From the NCBI GenBank assembly GCA_018340805.1, contig JACMZG010000041.1:254604-318603 (forward strand): a stretch of 64,000 nt of DNA, written 5' to 3'. Positions 10,805 to 22,390 of the stretch are shown here, in pieces. How positions within the stretch are numbered: position 1 is the stretch's first letter; every line of letters starts with the position of its first letter. Source of the stretch: Microvelia longipes (taxonomy: Eukaryota; Arthropoda; Insecta; Hemiptera; Veliidae). A model generated the notes under the pieces. The model saw only the letters and a program-made list of their open reading frames with translations, was not told the DNA's origin and ran no database searches. A program made the position numbers and the translations under genes.

Positions 10805-10916
10805 GTAAAATTTTTTTGATTTTACCAAAATTTGAAATTGAACCGGGATGAAAATTGGAAAATATAGTTTTTTCATCGTAATTTTCAAAAGATTACTAGA
10901 TTGAATTATAAATTTA

Positions 10917-10926
10917 NNNNNNNNNN
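10917..10926. other. Assembly gap (10 N)
   Basis: Ten Ns cut the array inside a spacer. The short fixed size suggests a placeholder, so more tRNA units may be missing here. Confidence 0.98.
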
Positions 10927-11875
10927 ACTCTGGATAGGCAGACTATGCTTTTCCTTATTAATTTAAGGTGAATTTTCAGTAAAATTTGATTTAAAGTAGT
11001 CACACCTTTTAGGCCTGACTCTTAGACTATAAGCAGTTGAAAAATCTGATAACAAGAATCTGAACCTATTTTTACGTAATTTACAATAAGGGACTACAAT
11101 TTCATTGTTTCCGGTGTTGGAATTAAATTACCCTTATTGGTGACAAGATTATAATTATTATAAACAGAAATAAAGAGGACGTAAATAACTTAACATGGTA
11201 ATAGCTAATAATAACTACTCGTAGTTCAGAGGTTCAAAACCAAGGTAGATCTCTTAGTTTTTATGAAAAAGTTGATCCTTCTTTTTATTCTCATTCGTAC
11301 ATGTGCAGTACATCATGAAATAGTCGAATAACAAAATTATACAAGTGGCACAAATGAAAATAACCAAATCAGACTAGTTCTATCATAGTATGAAATCGAA
11401 TTATAACATCACAACCGAGTTCTGACTCATTTTCATCCGTCTCAATCCAATTAGTGCCTTCAAAAGGAGGGATTAAAACTAGTTAGAACTAAAATTAACT
11501 ACAATTAAGTCTGAAGAACTTTAGGGTACTGACGTGACGTCACGGACGTCGGTGACCCTGGCGAGGGTCGGCGAAAATCGATAATATCAGATGGACTAGG
11601 GTAGTTTTTCTAGGTGGCCCAATGTAGGGGAAATAGTATTTACTAGTCTCGCTACGACAAATACCCTCTTTGAAGGTATATAAAATATCTTTTTCTGCGA
11701 TAAGACATTGACCTCTATTCTTTTTAAAGAATTTTCGGTCTAGATGTGGAACTTTATTTTGGGGTTTAATGTCGATTTTTTTAAAACTTATTTTTACTTC
11801 TCCTTTTTATACCGTGGTTATTTGGGAAAGTATTTGCGCTTGCACTAATAATCTAAAAGCAGGATTTCAACAGAA

Positions 11876-12399
11876 CAAGGATCTTGAATAAAGGGATGAC
11901 CATTAAGGAACATTTCTGAGCCCATAGAAGTTTTAAAGATAGAGAAATAGGAGCAAACTTACCTTCCCATGGTTTATAATGGAAAAAAAATGCGCAACGC
12001 AGGTTATATAGCAAGGTTGTCAAGTTTGCGTCTCAACTTTCTTCTGCGCTTCTCTATTTGTTACATGTGTGGTGCTTGTTAAGACATTTGTGCTTATTAA
12101 TTTTTTAAATTTTGGATATACTAGTAACATTAGTTTTAATGATTATTTAAGCGTGTTTTAACCTTTTCAAGCAATAAACAATGGAAAAGCATAAACCATT
12201 GAAAGGTAAGTTTGCCTCTAAAATTTAAGACCTGCGCTGTTATAGAATTTAAGCATGGCAGTTTGTACCAAGCATGTGCAATTGGTTTTTGACGTGTGTT
12301 TCGTGTTGAATTCTCTCTACTTTTTTGGTTTTCGATGGGGTCACATTTTTGTATAGCAAATCGACTCAGTGCGTCATTCCCTTTATATTCAAGATCTTG
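11876..12399 (+). mobile_element. hAT-type MITE, copy 1 (~524 bp)
   Basis: Terminal inverted repeats begin caaggatcttgaataaaggg and, on the other strand, caagatcttgaatata. They are flanked by a perfect 8-bp target duplication, caacagaa (11868-11875 and 12400-12407). An 8-bp duplication with CA-starting short TIRs is the signature of the hAT superfamily. No transposase frame is present, so it is non-autonomous. Confidence 0.88.
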
Positions 12400-12764
12400 C
12401 AACAGAATTATCAGTTTTAGGGTTTTTTAAGACCTCCTAAGTGTTTTCACAAAGTTGTTGACTGAAGTCTGTGTGATTAGTGTTCTGTCATCATCGTCAG
12501 TGTGCAACTTTATTCAGCAGGTACTCATCTAATATTTTACATGATATTACCTGATGAGTGGTGGGGGAACAACACACGTATTCTAAAAGAAATTACCCGA
12601 CAGCGGACCACCGCGCCGGAATTATTTATTTAGTAGTAGTAAACTTATATAATATAAAAAAACTATAAAAAATTATCATTCCAACCAGGATTGTTGAAAA
12701 AATAATTTTAATAATACTGCCGGTTCTTTATTTTATGGGTGGTTGTTTTATTTCAAATTCAGCA

Positions 12765-12905
12765 CGCATCGAGCGAGTTCAGTGCCCGGATGGGTGAATG
12801 CTGAAAAAACGGATTGTATTTACTATCTGAGGACGAGCGAAGCGAGTCCAAAGTAGTGAGTGAGAGCGTAGCCAAATCTGATAGGATAAGAAAATTTACG
12901 TGTAA
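12765..12905 (+). mobile_element. 5S-rRNA-derived SINE, copy in left arm
   Basis: The head (12768-12812) aligns with the 3' half of 5S rRNA: the cagtgcccggatgggtga segment corresponds to 5S tagtacttggatgggaga, preceded by a gcatcgagcg box. A conserved tail with gaggacgagcgaagcgagtc follows. The 5' part of the 5S region is truncated. 5S-headed SINEs are the SINE3 type. Confidence 0.7.
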
Positions 12906-13049
12906 CGATACCAAAATTTTGTAACTTATTCAACCTAACTCAATTAGCATTTAATTAAACATAATTTTACAAGAGGCTTCACAGTAAGCACCATTTTTGT
13001 TAAATCACGGAAGCCAAGGTGATGCATCCGTCACAGCCATGGTTGAGTA

Positions 13050-13231
13050 GTTGAGTCCGTTATGAGAACGATTAAAGAAAAAAAGTATGATCGAGTTCCG
13101 TCACATAGTATATGTATTGACACACATGATGCACATAGTTGCCACCTGTGCATCAGGTGTGGTCAATACATATACTATGTGACGGAACTCGATCATACTT
13201 TTTCTTTAATCGTTCTCATAACGGACTCAAC
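13050..13231. repeat. Foldback, ~70-bp arms (left inverted arm)
   Basis: The arm gttgagtccgttatgagaac.. at 13050-13121 is matched by its near-perfect reverse complement at 13162-13231. The centre holds a second small inverted repeat (acctgtgcatcaggtg). Confidence 0.9.
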
Positions 13232-14158
13232 CATGGCTGTGACGGAACTCGACCATGCCTTTTTTTTTATTCCTTCTCTTAACGGAACTAAAAGTTTCGC
13301 AGCTCGGAACCACTACGTTTACAAACAAGGCCACAAGAATTATATGTTATTGCATAGAATTTTGCAACGAGTTTAAATAATCTAAAATTCGTATATCATG
13401 ATAAAATTTATTTCCCACTTTTTATGTTTAATTATTTCTTTTCTCAGGGTTGAGGATTTTTTTTAACTCCTCCCCCTAACTAAAAAAAAGAATTAAAGCT
13501 ATCAAAAGGTGAGATTTGATACCCTATAATTAAAACGTTCGTGATCACTCCTCCCCCTTCTAACAACCCCACATTTAGAGGGGTTTTTTACGTTTTTCTA
13601 AATCCAAAAAAAAACTTCAAAAAAGTTATAAAAAAACATTTATATATGTTAATTAATAAAACAGAATAAATTTAAAAAAAATATAAATTTATTAAAACAT
13701 ATTTATAACAAATACAGCCTTGCAAATATGTTTATAATACAATTTTAAGATTACATTATCAATTTCCTTAAATTAATTACATACTTAAGATTTCGAAGTC
13801 CAAAACAACTTAATTACCATTAAGCCATAAGATATTCAAATGGAGGGGGAAGAGTCGGAGGGTAATTAAAATATTCGTGATTTGGTAATTTTCGTCGAGA
13901 GAATTAATGTCTAGCATGTTCCCCCCCCACACTAGAGTTTTTCCGAGGGGTTAGAAAAACGCGATTTTTTTAAACAATTTTTAATAGTGTAATTATCTAT
14001 TTTTTAAGTCATTAAAAAGTTTTCTCTTTGTTAATTACTTATGTATAATTAATGTACGAGTTTGTAATTATAGTTGTAGAAAGTTTTTATTTTTAATTAC
14101 AGACTTTTAGTAGACCCTTTGAGTTTGCATAGCTAGAATGCACATAAGGTTGTTTTCA

Positions 14159-14161
<3 letters not shown>

Positions 14162-14237
<76 letters not shown>

Positions 14238-14285
14238 TGTGTGTGTCGTGTGTGTGTGTGTGGTGTGTGTGTGTGTGTGTGTGTA
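14162..14285. repeat. (TA)n(TG)n microsatellite
   Basis: TA repeats to 14219, then TG repeats. The tract is mirrored by (CA)n(TA)n at 30381-30517 in the right arm. Confidence 0.98.
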
Positions 14286-14740
14286 TGTAATGTATGTAAA
14301 ATCAGCGTTTGACTTGATTTTTATATAGGAATATAGGAAAAATTGTTAATTATTATAGGAAACTTGTTAATATCTTGTTTCTTGGGTCCTGGGGGTTTAG
14401 TAAGATATTCCCAGTAATTAATCTTGTAATATGGGTTCATTAAATTTCAACTGACAAAATACCATTTTTTTTAAGAAATTCACCACAAGGAAACATTTTC
14501 CTGCTAATTTGCGCTACCTGAAAATTTTTAGAATAATTTTTTGAATTTCCTGAAACAATATTTCTTACTAATTCTATAGGTTTTATGTCCGAGAAATGAG
14601 GATTCCGCTTATATTCTTCTTTGTTTATTGACAAAACCAGAAACTTCAGGCTCTAGACCGCCGCGGCCACATATTTGTTATCCTATATCAGTTTGCCATA
14701 TGGCTAGTTTTTTTAATTGGCTTGTTTTTTTAGTCACTAC

Positions 14741-15197
14741 ACCACGTGGTGACTAAGAGTCACCCGTGGTGTAGTGGTTTAAGGTATGTGGCAAATACTC
14801 AGAATAAATGGACTTTAAACTACTGAGTTTATTTAGTCATGGGTTCCATCCCAGCACGGGCCTCTGGGGTTTTATAAAAGGGAATAAAATTCTACGTACC
14901 ACGTCTTCAGAACGTAAAGCCGGTGAACTCTAACTAAAGGAACTAAATGCCTTGTAGTTTAAAGTGTATGGAGGTTTGGTTTAACAGCGAGGACACAGTT
15001 TTCACTAGACTTATAAGAGTGAAAATATGTATGATTGCTTGAAAAAAGCATGAGAGGAACCATAGAAATCCACGCACTTTCTGTCTAGATTAGATGAAAT
15101 ATACCTACACTTGAAATTAAAAGGAGTAATACACTATCTAGGGAGCTGGCAAAAAGGGCCTAAAACAACGGCCTACTTGCCTGGTAGTTACTACCAC
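14741..15197 (+). mobile_element. tRNA-derived SINE-like module, copy 1
   Basis: It starts with an A-box-like gtggtgtagtggtttaagg (14766-14783) and has a B-box-like gggttccatcccag at 14841. It continues through agcacggg and a body of about 330 bp that ends near actaccactcc. The head is preceded by its own short inverted repeat (actacaccacgtggtg). tRNA-derived origin is inferred from the two boxes. Confidence 0.6.
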
Positions 15198-15522
15198 TCC
15201 CCCCCCCCACATATTACTAAGTGGCATACTGCCTAAATATTTAAGCGAATTTTCTAATTTTTTAGTCTTAAAACGTGTGTTTTACAGTTTTTTATACATG
15301 TATATCAATAAAACCGGAACTAATGCTGATAATAAATTTTAAAATTTTAAACAAATATAAATTTAGTGCACGTGTATAAAATTTCAAAGCATAATTTTCT
15401 TTTTACCTTATTTAAATAGATTTTAAGTAGCCATGTAAAACCTAATAATCTAAATTCCGGAAACCAATAAATCTATGATTTAAATCATCTACAATTTAGA
15501 AATCGCCAAATTTATACTGAAA

Positions 15523-15645
15523 ACATCTCCGAACTCGCTTCGCTCTTTTCTCAACTGTAAAACATTAGGTATATTTGCAGCGGTCACCTATCCAAGCACT
15601 GAACATGTTCGATGTAGCTTAATTTTAATGATCCAACAAACCCGT
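15523..15645 (-). mobile_element. 5S-rRNA-derived SINE
   Basis: On the minus strand the head reads ggatcattaaaattaagcta..catcgaacatgttcagtgcttggataggtgaccgctg. This follows 5S rRNA from the A-box-like aagctaagc through the C box. It then passes into the agcgaagcgagttc tail. This is the clearest 5S match in the window. Confidence 0.78.
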
Positions 15646-16061
15646 AAGTATCCTTGACATATTGGAGAACCAAACTTAGTAGTCATATTTATTACATTAA
15701 AGATTTTCTTATTTCTTTTCTTTAACTTCTTTGTCGAGATCAAAACATAAAACATATTTGACATAACATAGTGTTTTAAGATATGATTTTCTATAAAGCT
15801 GTTTTTCTATCTTTTTTCAACGCAAATCTGACCTGGCTGTGGCTGGTTTAGATTCAACTGTTTAAAAAAAATTATTGAAACAAAAAAACGAGATTCAGAT
15901 TGTCACGCAATGGTTAAATCAGTTGTGAGGGATAATTAAAAATAAACTGGGATTACAGAGATTTCTTATCTCTACACTAATTATTAGTAGTTTGTGAAAA
16001 TTAATTCGCTCTTACAAATCTCGCCTTCGGATCTTAATAAATTGCTGTTATGTGTAGATTA

Positions 16062-16372
16062 CAGATATACTAGAGGGGGCATAGGCTAAATACATTAAGT
16101 GGCCTGAAACATCAATTTAAGGGGCTTTCAGGGGCTCTTGTGAAAACCTCATTGAACCTCTATCAAGAGTAAGTTAGGGTTTAATTAATCAATTTATTTC
16201 GGTTTCCCGCACATTGATTGTGTTTTGATTTGAATTTTTAACGTTTTATTATATAATTATTGTAATTTTGAGCTGATTATTTGATTATTTTTCAATATCG
16301 AAGGTGGTCAGGTTACTTTTGCGAAGTTTCAAACTTTAACCTATAGGGGCTCTTCTAGTAATAATATCTCTG
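16062..16372. mobile_element. TIR element family A, copy 1
   Basis: Ends are cagatatactagagggggca and, reverse complemented, cagagatattattactagaa. The interior has the family landmarks gcctgaaacatc, aggggct, aacctcattgaa, gttttgatttg and gtggtcaggttact. No coding frame. It is a MITE-like element; the superfamily is not clear because no clean target duplication is visible. Confidence 0.65.
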
Positions 16373-16467
16373 TATATTATCTAGTAATAATATGTGTGTA
16401 GAGTAGGAACTCGCGGCAATTTAGCAGTGTTGCCTTCAGGTCAGTAAGGCAGGTAGTTAGTTAGGAC

Positions 16468-16973
16468 CAAGGATCTTGAATAAAAGGATGACGCATTAAG
16501 GATCTTTTCTGACCCCATGGAAGTTGTATGAGATAGAGAAAATAAGCAAACTTACCTTCCCCATGGTTATAATGAAAAAAGGCGCCAAACGCAGGTTATG
16601 TTAGCAAGGTTGTCAAGTTTGCTTTCTCAACTTTCTTCTATGCTTCTCGTAATTGTTACATTTTGTGTTTGTTAATCATATGTGCTTATTTAAATTTAAT
16701 TTTGGACTATACTTGGCCACTTCAGTCAGTGCTAAATTATAACCTTCTTAGCAATAAACAATGTGAAAACCTTGAGAGGTAAGTTTGCCTCTAAAATATA
16801 AGGACCTGCGCTGTTATAAGAACTTGTAAGCATGCGCAGTTTGTACTAAGCATGTGCAATTTGGTTTTGACGGTGTTTTCGTGGTTGAATTCTCTCTATT
16901 TTTTGTTTTCGATGGGGTCACTTTTTGTTTGGCAAATCGACTTAGTGCGTCATCCTTGTATTCAAGATCCTTG
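16468..16973 (+). mobile_element. hAT-type MITE, copy 2
   Basis: Same family and orientation as the copy at 11876, somewhat diverged. TIRs start caaggatcttgaataaaag and end ttcaagatccttg. The flanking duplication is gttaggac / gttaagac (16460-16467, 16974-16981), matching 7 of 8, so this is an independent insertion. Confidence 0.85.
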
Positions 16974-16981
16974 GTTAAGAC

Positions 16982-18035
16982 CCAATCTTTGACTATAACT
17001 TATTTTATAGTTTTAGGGTTGTAACTACTATTGGTTCAGAGCCCACGGAGTCTCTTGTCATTCTATTCACATGGATATCTGCCTGCTCATTGACTTCAAT
17101 TCCTTATATTCAGGCACTAATCTGATTGCTAAAGCAGTATATACGTTAAAAAAAGCAAGTACCATTTTAAACGTTGCACCATTAACAGGTTGGAATAACG
17201 ATAATAACAAACCTACAATACGATAATACAAACCTACAATAACGATAATAACAACCTACAATACTATAAGTTCCTAAAAAATTATTAATATTTAATGGCC
17301 CAAAAAAATATTACATTCAAAACCAATGCAATATTTATTGCCTCGGTTTTAAACGTAATCTTCTTTAACCTGTATAATCTGTAAAAAACATTGTAAATTT
17401 TTCAAAAAAATCTTAAATTTTGTTCAAATTTTTTAACGGTACGATGAGATTAAGCTTTGAAAACCCTTTTTAAACCCTAAGTTTTAAGTTAGGTACTATA
17501 TGTTTCTTTTGTTTCAAAGTCCTTTACCTTAAAGTAACCCTTAAGTCCGGTTTTCAGAAGGGTCAGGTAGCGTCCACATGAAATTTGGCAATTAAAACAA
17601 GAAATTAAAAGAAGGGTTAAGAGATAGTTAAGACGCTAACGCCCTTTAAAACCAGTTTATACTTAAAAATCATTTTTATAATTTTTTTAACGGTATCTTC
17701 GCATTGTCCCTAAGGGACAACTTTGTCCAAGTTGATTTAAAACTGGACAAAATAAAAAATTAAAGAACAAAGGAATTAGGTTTTTAATCAAAGTTTCTCA
17801 CGGATGGGTATTTAAATTTTGATTTCAAAAATTTAAAACTTCACTGAAGGGTAAAGAACGGACATTTTAAATTTTTATCCGTTAGTTGGTAACACAAAAC
17901 ATACTTTTAATAGCTTATCTGTAAGGTATTGAAATTACTAGCAACAGGCGAAATTTGGAGTGAAGATATCCCCTCTCTGCATATCTTAGGCCTTTAACTA
18001 ATTTATTCAGAAAATAATAGAGGGGGTGGGATCTT
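16982..18035. other. AT-rich DNA without recognised gene
   Basis: Apart from the small tandem repeat at 17193, I see no frame, RNA gene or repeat family member here. Confidence 0.5.
17193..17264 (+). repeat. ~24-bp tandem repeat, 3 units
   Basis: Three imperfect units of aacgataataacaaacctac plus aat. Confidence 0.85.
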
Positions 18036-18405
18036 AGAGAGACATAGAAGAGGAATAGCTTATCTCAATACATTAAAAGAAAGCCTGAAACATCTTTTTA
18101 GGGCTCTCAGGGGCTCTGTGTAACCTCATTGAAAACTTCTTTGTAGAAGGTTTAACATTAACTTACTCTTGTGAGTAAGTTAAGGTTACTTAAATCTATA
18201 GTCTTCGGCTTCCAGCAAATTGTATGGTTTTGATTTGTTTTTTAAACAAATCTTCACTGCTTATAATTTTCTCTATACTATCATTCTAATATATAACTGT
18301 ATTTTTGTTCTGTTTATTTAATTATTTGAATCGAATGAGGTCAGGTTACTTTTCCAGTATTTCAAAATTCAACCAATAGGAGACCCCTCTAGTAAAATAT
18401 CTCAA
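18036..18405. mobile_element. TIR element family A, copy 2
   Basis: Same landmarks as the copy at 16062: agcctgaaacatc, caggggctctgtg, taacctcattgaa, ggttttgatttg, gaggtcaggttact, ending cctctagtaaaatatctc. Confidence 0.6.
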
Positions 18406-19439
18406 CGTGTTTTTCTTCATTTTTAAGTTTAAAGTTTTGTTTGATTAAGTTTCAATACATTTTTTACTCTGATACGAAACGAACAGGATCCCTGGTTGGA
18501 AGCTCGGTAGGTGTATAAATCTCAACTATGTTGGAATACTTCTATCTTTTCATAAACCTTTGTCGTTTTATCTTCGTTATCAAAATATAAACTTACTTCC
18601 ACATTCGTTTAACTTTGATCGCAACCATAAATTAATAAAAGCCCCTCAATTAGTTAAGACGGTCAATTTTTAATTTTTGAAAGGCGTCTATCAAATTTCA
18701 ACCCCGTCCCTAAAAAAAAAAAAAACTTTCTAAAAATGTATTTACTTGTAATTAAACATAATTATATTACAATCTATAATAGAACTTTCTGTTATAGAAA
18801 GAGTAATATAAACTAACATAATTGGACTATCGTGCCGAAGAATAAACGTTTTTTTATAATTGTTTTTAATTCTTTTTTAGTTAAATTAAAAGGTTAACAG
18901 TGAAATAATTATTAATAATAAATTACAAAATAATAACTCTTTGATTTTTTAAGAGTTTTTTTTTCAATTAAAAGAGAGGTATGTTTGTTTAGTAAAGAGG
19001 CTCTTGATTTAATAATGCTGAGCACTTAGGCTTTTTAAAGAGCGTTTTCTTTTCCCTTGTTTTAAAAAAGGGAAGCACTGTGATATTAAAATGTGACGTA
19101 GAATATTATTAGTCACATGTCTTTCATGAAATCAGCACACAACATTCAGATCGCAAAGAACAAAGAAACTATATCGGGAACCTTTTAGTATTGTTTGTTA
19201 TGTTCGGCTTTAGAAACGAAAACGCATTATCATTATTAATATTAGTATAGTTATATATATAATGCCATCACCATATATCTTTATTATTTCTTAACAAACA
19301 ATGGATTAGCCAATCATATTCTAACTATGGTTTATTAAGAGCCATGATCTTAAAGTAGAAATTATTTAGTTTGTACAGAAAAGATTTTTAGCTCTAACCA
19401 AATTTATCATTTTATAAAAAACCTTATAAGAGAAACATT
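18406..19439. other. AT-rich DNA without recognised gene
   Basis: Low-complexity sequence with no feature I can support. Confidence 0.5.
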
Positions 19440-19700
19440 TTTTATACCCATCGTTACTTATCTAACTTACCTTACCTATAAAAACCCTAAAGGTACTTTC
19501 AAAAAACTTTTTAACGTGAGCTCCTGCGATTTCCTAAAACCCTGGTTAAGAAACAACACCTAATAGGCGTTTTTACTTAATGAACCACCCTCACAAAAAA
19601 GGGTTTTTAAGCAAAAAACCTAAAGAGGGGTCCAACAAGGTTCTAGTTAAGATCCTATTGTCTTTAATATTTTAATTACTGTTTAAATCCACCTTTTTTT
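19440..19700 (+). pseudogene. Reverse transcriptase fragment of a second LINE type
   Basis: With one frameshift and stops, it reads LLRFPKTLVKK, then LLNEPPSQKRVFKQK, then RGVQQGSS-DPIVFNILI (about 19625-19680). This fits the GVPQGSVLGPxLFNI block of Jockey/CR1/I-type reverse transcriptases rather than the GVKQGDP type seen near 2250. Only this short piece is recognisable. Confidence 0.55.
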
Positions 19701-20034
19701 CTCCCCTTTCTTCTTTAACCTTTTATTAAATTATTTGTTTTAATAGTTTTTTTCCCAATGCTCAGTAATTAATTAATTTGTTTAGTCAGAGGGCGGATTT
19801 CTTACTCTTTCTTCACCTTTTTAAAGGTAGAATGAAAAAAGAAACTTTTTAATACTTTATAATTATCGAGTTTTTTTAAAGATTTACTTTTCTCTTAGTT
19901 TTATTAAATTAAACACTTACCAACAACAAGAACTGCTATATTTCTTCGGGATATAGTAATTGACCTGAAAAATAAAATTTTGAAAAGTGTCAAATTTGTA
20001 GTAAAATTCTGAATTTAGGTAATTTTGTTAGAAA

Positions 20035-20120
20035 AAAAGAGCTTATGAGCTTAGGGTCATGAAGAGGGCAGGATGTGAGATTGATTTTTGGAAGGTGACA
20101 CAAGATTACATCTTTTACTG

Positions 20121-20179
<59 letters not shown>

Positions 20180-20345
20180 TATATATATATGTATATGTGT
20201 GTTCGTGTATGTAGTATACACGAAATTTTTGTTTTTGACGTTTCTATGAGATTCGATGATTTTCGAATGCTTTCTTGGATCTAAATAAATTTAGTATGAA
20301 AATCCAACTCGATACAAAAACACTATTTCCTGAACTCTATTGTTT
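20035..20345 (+). repeat. Dispersed repeat family B, copy 1
   Basis: Shares cttatgagcttagggtcatg, a (TA)n tract, gacgtttctatgagattcga and tgctttcttggatc with 23005-23260. No coding capacity. The element type is not recognised. Confidence 0.6.
20123..20192. repeat. (TA)n microsatellite
   Basis: About 70 bp of nearly pure TA dinucleotides inside dispersed repeat family B. Confidence 0.98.
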
Positions 20346-21475
20346 AAGAAATATGTGTGACGACATTAAACCACAATCACGAAATTTTTAAAAATTGTCT
20401 TATCGGACTGAAATTGATATGAATGTATTATTGTGTATGGGTAACAAATTTACTATGTTAAATTGTGTTATCAGCATTAGTTATGGTTTTATCGATTGAC
20501 ATGTATAATATAATGTAAACAAATCATGTTTCTTGACCATTACATTTAAAATTCTTATATCATGGCAGTATGCTACTTATATAAATTAATGATATGACAA
20601 ACTTATATAAGAACAAAGACCATGTACAAACCATATTCAAACCAATACATTGAACAAAACCATGTTTCAAACAACCATGTGTCACATGGTTTTTGTACAA
20701 TCGCTACTTCGTTTCGTACGGACGTTGCTTAGTGGCTTAGAAGTCTCTTGTTTTTATTTCGGACGCTAAATGAATTACAGCATTCAAAAGAGATACATGT
20801 TTTCTAAAAAGCAACAAGTAGACAACAAACAAAAATTAAGAAATCAAGATGTTCTTTATACATTATAAAATTTTAAGCTTGAAGAGTTTTAATCGTTTTA
20901 TGTGAATAAATATAAGCGAATCAACATTTTTATCAATGTAATCGATAAATTTGAATTGATCAACAACAAGTTATTTGATCGACAAATTTTAAATTTATCT
21001 TCTTTAAGGGCTATTTACTTTTTCTCATTTATACAGTTGTTATATAGGAAAATGTTTTCCATGAAAGTTCAAAACCGGAATTTTTCCTGAATTATCTGAT
21101 AGAGTTTTTTAAGAACTCCTAAGTAGTTTTAACTAAGTATCAGGGTTGCTAGTCGTACCAATTTTCCGTTATTGTTCCGGTTTTTAATCTCGAATCCACA
21201 ATTCCTGAAAGAACTTTTCTGGACTTGGACACTTATTGACTGACTGTATTGAAACCTAGCATACTTATTTATTATAGAAATGTATACTTGCATCCAAATT
21301 TCATTTCAATAAGATTATTTTTCGATTTTTTGCAATTCAATGTCACTCTAGTGATAATTTTGTGATAATTTTTATCACACTAGTGATAAAATGAACTAAT
21401 TCTGATAACGAGATGAAACTTGACTCATATGATGGTTTATAAGCAAAACATCGATCATTTAAAACTATCAAATTT

Positions 21476-21640
21476 GGCAAACATGAATAGTTGACACATA
21501 TAATTGTGCGAGAGACACCTAGGAAATGTAGCAAGCAAAATGAAATGCTACATCTGGGAACTGTTCCATCATTTCATATCATTGATGGCTTGACATAATG
21601 TCATGTCCAACTCTGTTCCGTTACGTCTAAGTAATTATTC
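21476..21640 (-). repeat. Inverted partial copy of the 270-bp repeat
   Basis: The stretch from acacctaggaaatgtagc through ctctgttccgttacgtc is the reverse complement of parts of the two direct units that follow (21680-22228). Confidence 0.8.
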
Positions 21641-21679
21641 GTTACGCGTTGCAAAACTCGGTAGAATCAAATTATATGT

Positions 21680-22228
21680 TTTGCTTGCCAAGTATGATGG
21701 CAGTAAGAGAGCATCGCTCGTCTGTGATAAATACTTCACATTATATTCTTCGAAAGTTTAATTAAAGGTCAGAGTGAGTTCAGGCTCTGTCGCGCTTAGA
21801 TAAGTTAGACGTAACGAAACAGAGTGGGACATGACATTATGTCGAGCCATCAATGATGAATGATAAATGTCGATTGATGGAACAGTTGCCTGATGTAGCA
21901 TTGTGTTTTTGCTAGTTACATTTCCTAGGTGTCCTCGCACAATTATATTGTGTTAACTATTCATGTTTTGCTTGCCATGGATGGCGGTAAGAGAGCACCG
22001 CTCGTCTCTGGTAAATACTGCATATTACATTCTTCGGAATTAATTGAAGGTCAGAGTGAGTTCAGGCTCTGTCGCGCCTAGATAAGTTAGACGTAACGAA
22101 ACAGAGTGGGACATGACATTATGTCGAGCCATCAATGATGATGAATGTCGAATGATGAAACAGTTCCCAGATGTAGAATTGCGTTTGCTAGTTACATTTC
22201 CTAGGTGTCTCTCGCACAGCCATATCAT
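21680..22228 (+). repeat. ~275-bp direct tandem duplication
   Basis: Two units (21680-21958 and 21962-22228) share tgttttgcttgcca, gtaagagagca.cgctcgtct, aggtcagagtgagttcaggc, gtaacgaaacagagtgggac and tttcctaggtgtc. With the inverted piece just upstream they form a direct/inverted cluster. No gene is recognised. Confidence 0.85.
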
Positions 22229-22319
22229 ATAGACATGGCAAAGTTGTCATGACAACTTTGTAAAAAATCACTTGGGAGTTCTTTAAAAAGGTCTAAAACA
22301 TTCATGAGTTTTAGACCGA

Positions 22320-22390
22320 TTGATTCTGGTGACATCCCGGTTTCGGATTTTTTTGCAAACACAGCACTTTTCCTATAAACCTACGGTATG
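22320..22390 (+). repeat. Dispersed repeat family C, copy 1
   Basis: Shares cccggtttcggatttttttg, caaacaca and tttcctataaacctacggt with the inverted copy at 22797 and a diverged + copy at 41390-41460 (gtcccgcgtttcggat). Confidence 0.55.

Larger units (their letters stand above)
5102..10916 (+). repeat. Tandem array of tRNA-Ala(UGC) units, ~245 bp each
   Basis: Twenty-four head-to-tail units each hold one 72-nt tRNA-Ala gene and a ~173-bp AT-rich spacer. Spacing between successive tRNA starts is 245 bp in most units, with a range of 240-247 bp that comes from small indels. Spacers are almost identical from end to end, which implies recent amplification or strong homogenisation. Every spacer holds a T7 run just after the tRNA, an inverted repeat around it, a second inverted repeat (gatgaaaa / ttttcatc), and a conserved upstream stretch ending cttttccaag. 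The array is open at both ends: the first unit has a damaged 5' end with an N at 5107, and the last runs into a 10-N gap. The true copy number is therefore at least 24 and could be much larger. What is seen: sequence and spacing. What is inferred: recent homogenisation. Confidence 0.97.
11195..15197 (+). repeat. Left arm of ~3.9-kb inverted duplication
   Basis: Read on the + strand, this arm matches the reverse complement of 29560-33425 through many ordered landmarks: the cgtagttcagag stretch (about 11216), the gacgtcacggacgtcggtg stretch (about 11535), the hAT MITE (11876-12399), the 5S-derived SINE (12765-12905), the foldback (13050-13231), (TA)n(TG)n (14162-14285), and the SINE-like module (14741 on). 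The inner part is closely similar and the outer 300 bp is more diverged. The match to the right arm stops at 15097 only because the opposite contig begins there. Confidence 0.9.

Noticed and set aside
5090..10888. Series of repeated 72-122-codon minus-strand open frames
   Set aside because: They are antisense to the tRNA-Ala array; the RCRGSNPGPF / ANALPLSY segment is the translated complement of the tRNA itself. Unit length is not a multiple of 3, and frames end at unit borders.
5102..10916. CRISPR-like regular repeat
   Set aside because: Units are 245 bp with conserved spacers and contain tRNA genes; CRISPR repeats are short with variable spacers.
11215..11245. Possible tRNA or B box (gtagttcagaggttcaaaacc)
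   Set aside because: The A- and B-like strings abut directly with no room for a tRNA fold, and the sequence recurs in diverged form in the right arm.
12136..12402. 88-codon minus frame
   Set aside because: It lies within the hAT MITE and has no transposase motif.
13062..13376. 104-codon + frame and its minus counterpart at 31314-31574
   Set aside because: It runs through the foldback arms inside the inverted duplication; frame length follows from the palindrome and no domain is visible.
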